This document shows positions 36,057 to 45,424 of a stretch of DNA of 64,000 nt, in pieces. Made by a program: the position numbers and the translations under genes. The notes beneath the pieces were generated by a model. It worked only from the letters and a program-made list of their open reading frames with translations, had not been told where the DNA came from and searched no databases. Origin of the DNA: Balanoglossus misakiensis (Eukaryota; Hemichordata). Numbering within the stretch: the first letter of the stretch is position 1; the number at the start of each line of letters is the position of its first letter. Location: assembly GCA_040954595.2 (NCBI GenBank), contig CM082596.2, forward strand, positions 9,424,001 through 9,488,000. Direction: 5' to 3'.

Positions 36057-39000
36057 CTGGAAATAAGAGGCAAATAATTACATTGTAAGAATGGGTGATA
36101 AAAATAATCTAATGTTTGCAACCTGACTGATATTCATTGTCAAGCAACTTTAAGATGTCTGGAGATCTTGAAATATTTATTTCAGGACAATTTGGTTACA
36201 TCTTACTAATACAATCTCCAAGATCCTACACACCAAACTTGAAAGAAATCTGATAAGTGGATTCAGAGAAAATGATTTGGTCAAAAAACGGAAAGAATTG
36301 CCCTCAAGAGAGAATTATTCAAAGTTCACTACAATTTTAAGCGAGTAAGGAAATCTCTAGGAAGCTTGCAAACGAAGTTTCAAAGCAATTGGACCATTGG
36401 TTTCAGATATTTTTAACAAACAAAGAATGGCAAAATTTGCTCCAAAAATCCAATCATGCATATGTCAGGACAATCTGAAAACATGTTACTGAAAATATCC
36501 ATAGAAACCTGTACACCATGACAGACATTCCACCAATGTGATGAGCTCAGTTGTCACCGACAGCAGACCGAAAAAGTAGTTTTACCTCAATTGTACAACT
36601 GTTCCGTTGTCTTTCTTGTATACAATCTGCACTGGCAGTTTGGATATAATGTTCTCTTCGGAGCCAAGGGAACTGATATCTGCCTTGTATGGCGTGTACA
36701 CACCATCTATGACCAGACATCTGTGGAAGAGAAAAAAAAGTTCGCGCATTTTTTGGATGAACTTTTTGAAAGGGGAAGACAACACAGCTATGATTTTCTT
36801 CACATGTCCCAAGGAAAGCCAAGTTGGTTTGTGCCAAATACTAAAATGTTATGATTTAAGTATTTTCAATGGATGTGAAATTGACAATATACAACTTGGT
36901 TGTAAAAGTGAAATTTTTAATCATAACCAGGTTATACTACTGGTCAGAACAGAGTGCATGATCGTGTATTAATAGTATTTTTGGCAGATGAGATCACCAT
37001 CAGACGTTGTCCAATATGAAGAATTTAAATTTGGTGTCGTTTGTCCAGTAGTTTAGCCAAAGATAACGCCACACTGACATGTGTGGAAGTGATAATGAAG
37101 ATGTACTAACTTCTCGTCTGTGTCTATTCCTTGAAGTGTACCATTTGCCTCAAGAATTTCAGCATCATCTTCTATAGTCTGAAAATAAGTATGAGACATA
37201 TTAGTGAATCTGAAATATCTGTATAGTAGTGTTGATAGTGTGTAGTGACTGTTAGAAAACACATTAAAGCCCCAGTATTTCTCATTTTGACAATTTTTCA
37301 TCATCAAAAATGTTTTTTCCGCATTCATCTTGGAATACTAGATAATGAAGATATTAGCAAGATTTGTGCTGCTGTAACTATGTGCAAACCCTAAATATTG
37401 CCTGTAAAATTTGAAATGACCGACAGGTTTGTTTACAACAGAAATGGTGCATATGTGAATTTTTGCGAGTTTCTTCAAAAATTTACTAGATTTGGGACAA
37501 TCAAACCTCTTCAGTGTGGGTTCTATAAATGTTATGCATGGCTGAATCTGTGTACATTTAGTTGTATAGGCACAGCAGGGGTTAGATTGGATTCCATGTG
37601 TCAACAAAGCCTGACTTTCTGTCCGGACAGAAAGTCATTTTCAATTGTTATATTGAAAAGTATATACATTTGTGAGCAGGGCTGGTCATAAAAACTGTGA
37701 GAGTCATTATCAATTATTATCTACTTTTAGAAATTGAAGATATTTCAAACAAAAATATGTCGAAACAAGAAATACTGAGGCTGAATTTTGACAGTGGATG
37801 AATACTGACCTTTATTTTTGTGGAGACTGTGCTATTGACATGATTGACATCCTTGTACTTGTCTACGATTACTGGTCCAATTTTCCCTTTTGCACCTTCT
37901 CTGACTTGCAGGTCACACTGTTTGCCCCAAAGGTTCATTTGCATTGACCTCAAACCATCTGTTAAAACGATATCTCTTCTACGTGTTTTATTTGTTGTTT
38001 GCTGTTCGTGCGAAACCTAAATGTAAAGAAATTAAATTCCAAGGTGATACTGTGCAATGGAAATGTGTCTTGACTGGTACAAGTAATGCTAGTCAATTGG
38101 TGAAATAAGAGTAAGAAAAGGTGTTGTTTAGTATGGTAAGTTTACAGTTATTGATGTGAAATTAAATTATTCTCACCGAAGCATTTTCTGCCTGTATAAT
38201 TTTGGATGACAATCAGAAATCATCAAGATAAGAATTTTAACCTGCAATGTTGTAGAAATTAGTCATCACTGTGAGGAATCATGGGGAGAACAGTCAATTT
38301 GCATAGAAATCTATTGGGGGAAAGTAGGCGTTATTGTCTGAGTAAACAAAATATTTTGTCATAATGTGTGCATATGTGATTACCTTATCAATTCTAGCCA
38401 CAACACTGACCCTCCTTTTTCGAGGCGAGTGCTGTAAATCAGCTAGTGGGACCTCCTCTGGTTCATTGAATAGTTTCTCCTGTTCTTTTTCAACTTTGAA
38501 TGCATTGTTCCCAGTACGGGCAATCTACGGCAAAAAGGAAAAAAATCAATTAAAATGTAAAGCGATATTATTTGAAGATTACAACATGTAAGTGAAAATT
38601 CGGGAATGGGTCATGAAATAAATCTCGTTTTTGAATAAATTAGGGGCAAGATCTAAAGTTCAATAAACGTAACTTAATTGTTTAAAAGTTTGGTCTCAGA
38701 CCCACCCCCCACTCTAACTAAACAGACCGAAAATTGAAAAACATTCGAAGCGTACCCTGCATTAATTCTTTCAGACAGCGTACTATTAAATTGAGTGAAA
38801 ACAGAAAACCATTATTAATTGACAAAAATATTCATATTGCAACACAACAAAAAGCAGTCTTGAAATCTTTCGTTTTGCCAAAAAGTCGAATCGTTTTTGA
38901 CTGCAGACATGAATTTGGCCCAAAAACCCAACCCCCAAACTTGATCATTTTTTTGTAAACATCAATCTTTTGACGTTGCCGTTTAGTAGAGAGAAAAGAC

Positions 39001-39319
39001 GAGATCTATCGGAATTGTAATATCATGCGATGTCGAGTTTTGAGGTTTATAGAGGGAACTGACGATTAAAGGGTCAAGACAAGTGTTCACCTTGGTATAT
39101 TTGTTGACGCCAATCTCACCGTCTCGACAATTAGTGAACCGCCGTAGTTCCTTTTGTGAATTTATCGACGCACCCGTCTTTCCAGATTTTAATTTCGTGG
39201 AAGTGGCCGTTGTCGTCGATTGCTGTTAAGTTGTAGAAGGGTCCAGTTGCGGCGTAACGCTCTTCAGGTTCTTCCAGAACCTTTATTTTTATGGCTAGAT
39301 CTTGACTGTTGGTTGCCAT
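36023..39319 (-). CDS. protein with two OB-like segments, 6 exons, about 270 aa (RPA1-like in layout)
   Basis: Six exons with GT-AG ends and agreeing phases: 39091-39319, 38384-38524, 37810-38016, 37111-37178, 36586-36720, 36023-36056 (TGA). The product starts MATNSQDLAIKIKVLEE. Residues 1-76 look like one OB fold (YNLTAIDDNG.FHEIKIW, then GEIGVNKYTK). A basic linker (SPRKRRVSVVARI) follows, then a second OB-like segment (RRDIVLTDG..SMQMNLWGKQCDL...VNSTVSTKI), and a C-terminal region ending KPSKGKR. The pattern resembles the tandem DNA-binding domains of RPA70, so single-stranded nucleic acid binding is my inference. No named family recognised. Exon 1 is 229 bp, one base off frame: a stop (TAA) arises after GTTAVH unless one base is removed near 39136, or an unlikely early donor (GTTCAC) is used. 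Sequencing error, allele or decay are all possible. Confidence 0.65.
36586..36720 (-). CDS. OB-fold gene exon 5
   Basis: 135 bp between CTCTTCCACAG and AG|GTAAAA, phase 2 on both sides. Encodes CLVIDGVYTPYKADISSLGS...VQIVYKKDNGTVVQL. The plus-strand frames over this exon are antisense shadows. Confidence 0.75.
37111..37178 (-). CDS. OB-fold gene exon 4
   Basis: 68 bp, starts in phase 0 after CTTATTTTCAG, ends in phase 2 before GTTAGT. Encodes the acidic TIEDDAEILEANGTLQGIDT stretch. The phase-2 end matches the start of exon 5. Confidence 0.7.
37612..37637. repeat. 26-bp perfect palindrome, copy 2
   Basis: Duplicate of the palindrome at 26444-26469, in the same intron of the second gene copy. 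Confidence 0.9.
37810..38016 (-). CDS. OB-fold gene exon 3 (second OB segment)
   Basis: 207 bp, phase 0 at both ends, acceptor TTTACATTTAG, donor AAG|GTCAGT. Encodes 69 residues including RRDIVLTDGLRSMQMNLWGK and VNSTVSTKIK, which follow the strand pattern of an RPA-type OB fold. Confidence 0.78.
38384..38524 (-). CDS. OB-fold gene exon 2
   Basis: 141 bp, phase 0 at both ends, acceptor TTTGCCGTAG, donor AAG|GTAATC. Encodes 47 residues from IARTGNNAFKVEKEQEKLF through a basic stretch (SPRKRRVSVVARIDK) that could be a linker or nuclear localisation signal. Confidence 0.75.
38800..38990 (+). repeat. diverged repeat in intron 1, related to 22740-22940
   Basis: Lies across the point (38883) where copy U1 breaks off. 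Its CCCAAAAACCCAACCCCCAAAC resembles both the satellite word GACCCCACCAAACAC and the junction CCAAAAACCCCACCGAACAC at 27709-27728. This may have helped the satellite join the intron. Confidence 0.4.
39091..39319 (-). CDS. OB-fold gene exon 1 (frameshifted)
   Basis: Starts at the ATG at 39319 and ends at AAG|GTGAAC. The first 61 codons are open. The last 15 (TNCRDGEIGVNKYTK) are open in the frame shifted by one base and join exon 2 in phase 0. The break lies at GTTCACTAATTG. This exon is absent from the upstream gene copy. Confidence 0.6.
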
Positions 39320-39697
39320 TTTCAGACTGGGATCTGATGCAACCTGTGAACAAGTGGATAATGGTATTTATGAGTTCATGAAAACAGTAGACAGTTGCAG
39401 CGAAGTTAGACAATTTCTCCTGAGAGCTGTGATTGTGTTAATGATGATTGCGTCGAACGCTAGACGAATGATTTTTGTACACATTGATATGTCTATGATA
39501 ATAAATCATAATACCGACTGGTAACGTATTCAGGCAAAACTGGTGAAACGGTTGTCATGCAATCTTGTCCTGAATAAAATATGAAATGCTGCGACATGGT
39601 TTCGCAATAACGCAAAGGCATTCCTTTTAGTATTACCATACAAATAGGAAAAAACTTTACTCACTTGCTTATTTAATGATTCCTTGTGGACGACAGG

Positions 39698-39794
39698 CAC
39701 TTCTGGGTGTCGGACACTTTTTCAGTACACGTCACTGAGACGCACTTCTGGATGGCGGACACTTTTTTTCCAAGTATACGTCACTGAGACGCAC
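39698..39794. repeat. 45-49-bp direct repeat with ACGTCA core
   Basis: CACTTCTGG.TG.CGGACACTTTTT followed by ACGTCACTGAGACGCAC occurs twice (ACGTCA at 39729 and 39778). ACGTCA/TGACGT is a CRE half-site. If the minus-strand TATA at 39860 is used, these lie in the first 150 bp of the transcript. Confidence 0.6.
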
Positions 39795-39849
39795 AGGACA
39801 GAAACTTTTCTCCTAGCAGGTTTCCGTAAAAATGACCCACGCCAGAGCA

Positions 39850-40020
39850 CGAGGGTGGGTTTATATACTGCTCATGAATATTCAGTGGATTCTGAGCCTG
39901 CAAAGTCCGAACCAATGGCAGGTATGGGAAAGAAGAGATCGAACGTAAAAGTGAGCAAGGGAGTGGGTGTGTCCAAGTGTAGTTTCCAAAAATGTTGCAA
40001 GTTTGAAGATGGGCCAATGA
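39850..40020 (-). promoter_or_regulatory. candidate promoter of the OB-fold gene
   Basis: On the minus strand, TATATAAA (39860-39867) lies downstream of two ATTGG (CCAAT-type) boxes at 39912-39916 and 40014-40018. The spacing of about 45 and 150 bp is typical for TATA plus CCAAT promoters. The ATG of exon 1 lies about 540 bp downstream, implying a long 5' UTR or an upstream intron. Only motif evidence. Confidence 0.35.
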
Positions 40021-40029
40021 CAATTCAAA

Positions 40030-43000
40030 ATCGAAATGCATACACAATTAGGTGAGCAGGATCCTATTAGAATGATAAGGTATTCGATCTGAACCATGCA
40101 GAGTATTCTCGTTAATTGTGTTGAAACTTTAACCGAGAATCAGTGTTTTGGTCACTTTTCATTTGCAGATGCGTACGCAAGTTGAGGCGTTGTACTAGTG
40201 TTGAAAAATCTTCACCATCGTTATGTATAGTATAATGTAAAGTTTGATAGGTATTATTTTTCCCGCTGAATATTTGATGAAATGTTCGATATCATTTTTC
40301 AAGATTTCATGAAACTACGCAGAGCCGTCGTAGCGGGCGCCGTACGGGCACCTGTGCAACACGATACGCATACACTGACGTTTTTTTGGAACAAAACACA
40401 CAAAATAAAGGAAGTCGAAGACATACCGCCCATAGAAATTTTTAACCGCTAATCAAACAAAAGTATCAAAATGTATCGTTAAAATGTTTGTAATTTATAA
40501 ACACGGTGTTCGTTGGGTCAAAACTGTACCATCAGACTATGTACAAAAACGGCAATAAAACGTTGAAATTTGATGTATCCTGTGATTATAAGTCCGACTT
40601 TGTAGATTCTACACCAGCAGGCAGAACGAAAAACATCTTATTTCACACTAAACTTATAATCGAAACTTTATGATAATGAACTGGGCTTCAATAGTAACAA
40701 TTCAAAGACAGATTTACTGCGCGAAAGCTATAACTTTGTAGTTTTAGTTACAAAAACAAAGCTTGTTCGAAAACGACTTTTAATGAATGTCTACTTTTTG
40801 TCCGGTAAATTTTCCAGTTGGCCTACTACTTTCAAAATTTAAATGAATACAGAAATGGAAGCATGAGGTTCACATTTTAGAGAATTTGAACGAACGAAAG
40901 GGTGACAACAACAACAACTTGTAGAAATTATGGCTTTAGTCGTTTTATATTGAAATTTATGTTTCGTTTGTAGTGGAGGCTGGTCGTTTACGCCAAACGT
41001 TTTTTTATGTTACACGCGGTTCAGAAATAGGTTAGGCGAATTAGATTTTTTTTGTTCATATTATTCTAAATCAAAGGAGTATGCGATAAATTACACCACG
41101 GAAACATGTTTGCGATTGGAAAAGAGGAGCTTATCATACATGCAACGCCTGTATGCCACTGCGCTATTGCTGTATTGTTCTCAGAGCGAAGATTAAGACA
41201 GAGTATTTTCACATGTGAGAATAGATAATTTTAGAACGTGTGCCGAGAGACGCCCACTACATTTTTCTCTTCACGGCAAAGATCGAGAAATACACGAAAA
41301 ATGATGTTTGAATAGACCAAGACCGATAAAAAGTAATGTAAAATCACATTATTTTGTGGAATGAAATCAAAATTCGCTCATCACACTGAAGTCAGCAGGC
41401 CACAACTTGCAACATTTGTCGCGTTATCAAGAGAGAGTTGTAGCAGGCGCCGTGTGAGCACGCGCAAGTTGGTTGTCCTATTCCTGGCAAACTGTGTTAG
41501 GATGTCATCGAAATTCCCCTTTATCGTCCACAATTCGACCTGAGTTAATAATAGAGTTAAAAACTGTGAGCTGATTCTAAAAAAAAATGTATCCGGAAAC
41601 CAGCGACATATCGTTTTGAGTTGACAGCAGTGAAAAGAAAGTTAGTGGTCAGGGGTTTGAAGTACGTCGGGTTACCGGAAATGTCTTTTTTTCTTAGCAT
41701 AATATTCTATTTTTGTTTTCAAAACATTAGTAGCCATCTTAGTTCTATTTTTGACACTTTCATTGGAATGCTTCGCTTAGGTATTAAGATATGTCGTCTG
41801 GTGTGTGTACTTCTGAATGTTATTTCACGGAAACTACCTCAACGGGACATAGAAATAGGTAATGTTCACGAAGCAAAGTGATGGCTGCTATCGTGCCTTC
41901 GTTCACATTCCGAACAATGTAGCGTTCTGTTGATCCTTCAACTGCGGTTGCAGTGCCGAATGTTTATGTTTAGCGCCCTCACTGTCTGGAGTATGCATCC
42001 ATGATGAAGCAAGTAGGACAGTCTTGTACAGTCTATCAAGTGCAGTTTTTATATGACTGAATAGATTCTGGTGAAGTGAAACAACATTTGCGCTTTGAGA
42101 ATTCTGTTAGAGAGGAAATGATGGAACTGTTTAGTATTGAAATCATGATCTTTTGTATATTAATGTTCTTGCTAGTGTATTTGAGCAATAGAAATAAAAT
42201 GAATATAACTGTCCAAAATATTACTGCATATTCTGTAGCGCACAAAAGTTCTAAAAAATTGAAACTTTTCATTGCTTTTTTTCCATGTTTTCTGTTCATC
42301 AAGAAAAAGTGGACAGAAGTTGGTAAAAACCAAAACTTTCACACTAGTATGTTTAACATCCGGGCAAAATTATCTTTAAAATGAGAAACATGACACTTTA
42401 CAATCTGTCCTGTACAATTGTCATCAAGATTTGCGATTGATCATAGACTTCTTTCCGTTTTTGCTATGTACAAAGAAAATCTGGATAGAAATTGGAGAAA
42501 ACAAACGACTTTGAACAGTTCAATTTGTACATCAGGCGAAAACTATCAAAAATGGTAGATTTACAGATAATCTTAGGAGTTGATTTGAAATAATGTATCC
42601 TTTTTTAATCAAAAGTCATATCAAATAAGGTCATATTAGTATTATTTTTATTCTTTAATTGACTGAGGTACCAGAATTTTCTGTTACCAATACCGCTGAT
42701 GATACATCTTACACTGAGTTAGGTGTTTTCAACTAATTGTTAAATCTGTAGCTATTTAGCAATCTTTTTTCCAGTCTTTTTGACAATTTTCTAGTAAGCC
42801 TTGATATTTTGAATGGTTTTGTTGTTAAATGATTAAAAATTATGTTCCCATTAAAAGACTTGGACTAAAATAGTCAGTTTTTACAAAGTGTTATATTAAT
42901 TAAACTGTTTTGACAAGTGCTCTACATATCAGACAAAATTGTTTGTTAATCTTTCAAATGTTAAATTTTATCAAAAGCCAAATTTAAAATGTTAAAAACA

Positions 43001-43604
43001 TGCTTCTTGAGGGTCTTTTTTCAGGTCATACACACAATAAGAAAACTGTATTTTAATGCATAGATGCTGTTTTTTTTAAATATATATTTGATGAACAGAG
43101 AATATCATTTGTAAAAAATTGGCCATTATCAAGTGAAACTATGTATTACTATATGTTACTTTTGGAAGCTTGTGCAAATTTTTTTATGATTTTGTGTTCT
43201 ATGGAAAATGGAGTTTTATTGTTGATGTTTTTGGTTATACAGTTATCTTATTGATAGCTAGTTCGATTTAAGTACCAAGACCATTCTCAGTATAAAAAGT
43301 AGAATACATTTTCCGAGAGAATAGCTAGATATAAAGCTGTGAAATTATGGTTGAATGAGGGGGTTTAATATTTAGTGAGTTATCAGTTTTTTTTATTTGC
43401 ATGTGGAATTCAAGATTTAAGATTTGGTATAGAGATATCAAAGAAACGGAGGTAAATTTGAAATGACACTAACAGCACTAACAGGGCATAATTGACAAAG
43501 TGCTTTTTAATGTTTAATAGCATTTAAAAGCCCATTTGAACTTTATCTTTTGCATTGTTTTGTGCTTGACATGACTTCATAATTGAGTACAGAGATCTAA
43601 TAGT
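40030..43604. other. unassigned DNA
   Basis: No supported exon. A CpG-bearing phrase around GCGGGCGCCGTACGGGCACC (about 40330) is loosely repeated around GCAGGCGCCGTGTGAGCACG (about 41440). From 42000 the sequence is AT-rich. Short frames (41621-41881, 42036-42384) show nothing recognisable. The last part may belong to the 3' flank of the Helentron. Confidence 0.4.
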
Positions 43605-43618
43605 AATCACTAGTGATT
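43605..43618. repeat. 14-bp perfect palindrome beyond the endonuclease stop
   Basis: AATCACTAGTGATT lies 17 bp past the TAA codon of the endonuclease. Rolling-circle elements carry a hairpin near the 3' end. This is a candidate for it, but the stem has no loop and the element end is not defined. Confidence 0.25.
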
Positions 43619-43634
43619 GTTGTAATAATTTTTT

Positions 43635-44306
43635 TTACACTGCTAGCCATATTGGTTTGTGGTCACTGTAGTATGATTCAAGTACACCAACTTGTGTTGA
43701 CTGAATATTCGTATAAATATGATCAAGGCAAGATCCATAGTTTGTTGTTGGTTCTTGAATAAGTTGTTTGTACTTGAGTTGGTTTGTCATAAATTCCATT
43801 AATTGCTTTACTGAAGATGTTTGTTGTAACAAATCAACATTGAAATCACCAAGTAGCACTGTTGGTAGATTTTCATGCAGTTGTTTGCTAAGGTTTAGAA
43901 GAGCACTTTGTAAGGTGTCTATTGATGTTGAAGGAGGAATGTAAATAGCAACTACTTGAAGTAAGCCAAGTGTTGCTTTGTATACTGCTGTGACAAATTC
44001 ACAGTGAAAGTAATGGTGTGAATGTGGAAGAGACTCCAGGGTGTTAGCGTTGCTGTACAATACTAGCCCATGATATGGTCTTCTTTGTTGTTTACTGTTG
44101 TCATCATGTCTGGAAATTTCAAAATCTGGAATTCTGTAATCATCATTCTGATCAGCACTTTGTAATCTTGATTCACTGCAAATAAGTACATCAGCTGATG
44201 TCAAATTGAAATCATTCACAACATCTTGGAAATGGCAATGGAGAGATCTTACATTTTGATAAGCAATAATAAATTTGTTTGGTATATCATAGGGAAAGTC
44301 AAACAA
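43635..44306 (-). CDS. Helentron endonuclease domain (EEP fold)
   Basis: 223 codons, uninterrupted to its own TAA. EEP motifs are in order: YQNVRSL (Asn), LICSESRL (Glu), LLGDFNVDL (Asp and Asn), and YYSDHKPIWLAV at the end (Asp-His). All catalytic positions are visible. The domain resembles the AP-like endonuclease of CR1-type non-LTR elements from which Helentrons are thought to have captured it. It was probably fused to the helicase in the parent, so the ATG at 44306 may not be a true start. Confidence 0.8.
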   Translation of the reverse strand: MFDFPYDIPNKFIIAYQNVRSLHCHFQDVVNDFNLTSADVLICSESRLQSADQNDDYRIPDFEISRHDDNSKQQRRPYHGLVLYSNANTLESLPHSHHYFHCEFVTAVYKATLGLLQVVAIYIPPSTSIDTLQSALLNLSKQLHENLPTVLLGDFNVDLLQQTSSVKQLMEFMTNQLKYKQLIQEPTTNYGSCLDHIYTNIQSTQVGVLESYYSDHKPIWLAV

Positions 44307-44505
44307 AGTTGTAACATGGAATGAGATCGCATGCGTTGCATTTCTTGTGTGACATCAGTGCTGACAGATATTTGATTTTCGTGTAATGTGGTTATGTGAA
44401 GACCAGCCAGTTTTGTGACCCTGCTAAGCGCAACATAGTGTATATGACACTGGTTTCTGTTTGAAGCAGTGCTAAAATCAACAACCACATCATTCAGAGT
44501 ATCAC
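44249..44505 (-). pseudogene. Pif1 helicase motif VI segment
   Basis: Encodes VVVDFSTASNRNQCHIHYVALSRVTKLAGLHI. HYVALSRV is helicase motif VI of Pif1/Helitron helicases. The frame then drifts out at about 44310, where the endonuclease frame takes over. Confidence 0.75.
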
Positions 44506-45117
44506 CTTGGCAACGGTGGACAGTTTTTCCACTGGCTGGTCTAATGGGAATTGTTTTCTAACAACTTCAGCATTTCTGTGTCTTCCTACTCTGAACTGCC
44601 GTGATATCTGTGCAATGGGTGTCCATGATTTGGTTATTTTTCTGTGGTATAAATTACGTTTTTCTTGTCGTAGTGCCTTGCTATCATCAAATAAAATCCA
44701 TAGAATTGTGACATCATCCAAGTCTGGTCCATCAATAAACTTGATTATTCCTGGAGTACCGTTTATTAATCCATCATCAACACACAGATTCATACACAGT
44801 TCAACTCGTTGATTTATTCCAACAGATAATTGAGATACTAATCCCATTGTCTTTTGAGGGCCTAACAATTTAACTATGGCTAATGTTTTTTGTTTCACTG
44901 TTTCAGAGACATCCCCAATTACAGTATCAGTAGCAAATACATTTGTTTTAGTTTCTGTGAGTCTATCATACACTGACATATTATGATCATCAACAAGTTT
45001 GTTCTCACAATACAGATGAACTATTGAATCATCATAAGGTGGACTTACATTATTGCTTTGTACTATCCGAGTTTTGAGAATACTTATGTCATCTGATGGG
45101 CATAGCAAAATGCTCAT
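44494..45117 (-). pseudogene. Pif1-type helicase C-terminal part
   Basis: 207 codons. LCPSDDISILKTRIVQSNN resembles the Pif1 region after motif III, and GINQRVELCMNLCVDDGLIN plus GTPGIIKFI match the 2B-proximal 'gv.vml..nl....glvNGt.G.v' signature. Walker A and B motifs are missing. It terminates in STVAKVIL just where the V-H-R-C-Q-G-D-T-L segment should be; that segment is present in another frame, so one base was lost in the A-run at about 44528. Confidence 0.72.
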
Positions 45118-45424
45118 TGTGAATCAGTGTTTTCATCAACATATGGATGAGAAAGCATTGTATCTAATGTTCCACCAGCATGATCCTCTAATTTTGTTTC
45201 TTCTGTCCAATCATCATTATCATTATCATCATTATCATCCTCATCATTTTCATTACAGATTACCGGTTCACATAATTCAGAAGCAAGATTTGTACCATTA
45301 TTGTCCAAGAATTCTTCCCAGTTATCATCAGACTCATTTTGATCACAAACATTCCAATTTGTACCAATTGTTATCTTTTCTGCTTTATACAAAGGACTGT
45401 TTTCAACTAACCACTTTGCTGCTA
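45114..45424 (-). pseudogene. Helentron acidic linker segment
   Basis: Continues the preceding protein after the frameshift: KWLVENSPLYKAEKITIGTN, then ESDDNWEEFLDNN and a run of Asp/Glu/Asn (NENDEDDNDDNDNDDWTEET). In intact elements this precedes the Helitron-like N-terminal domain and Rep. Here it ends at a TGA at 45114, where the helicase remnant begins. Confidence 0.7.

Larger units (their letters stand above)
33518..38883. repeat. segment U2, second copy of the duplicated segment
   Basis: Near-identical to 22345-27713. Here the sequence continues past the copy-1 breakpoint into exon 1 and the promoter of the OB-fold gene, so this copy is probably the ancestral arrangement. 33518-36022 lies downstream of the gene's stop codon and has no exon that I can support; reverse-oriented dispersed-repeat copies lie about 34650-36540. 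Confidence 0.95.

Noticed and set aside
42036-42384. Overlapping frames on both strands with hydrophobic stretches
   Set aside because: AT-rich sequence with no splice support or recognisable domain; hydrophobicity follows from T-rich codons.
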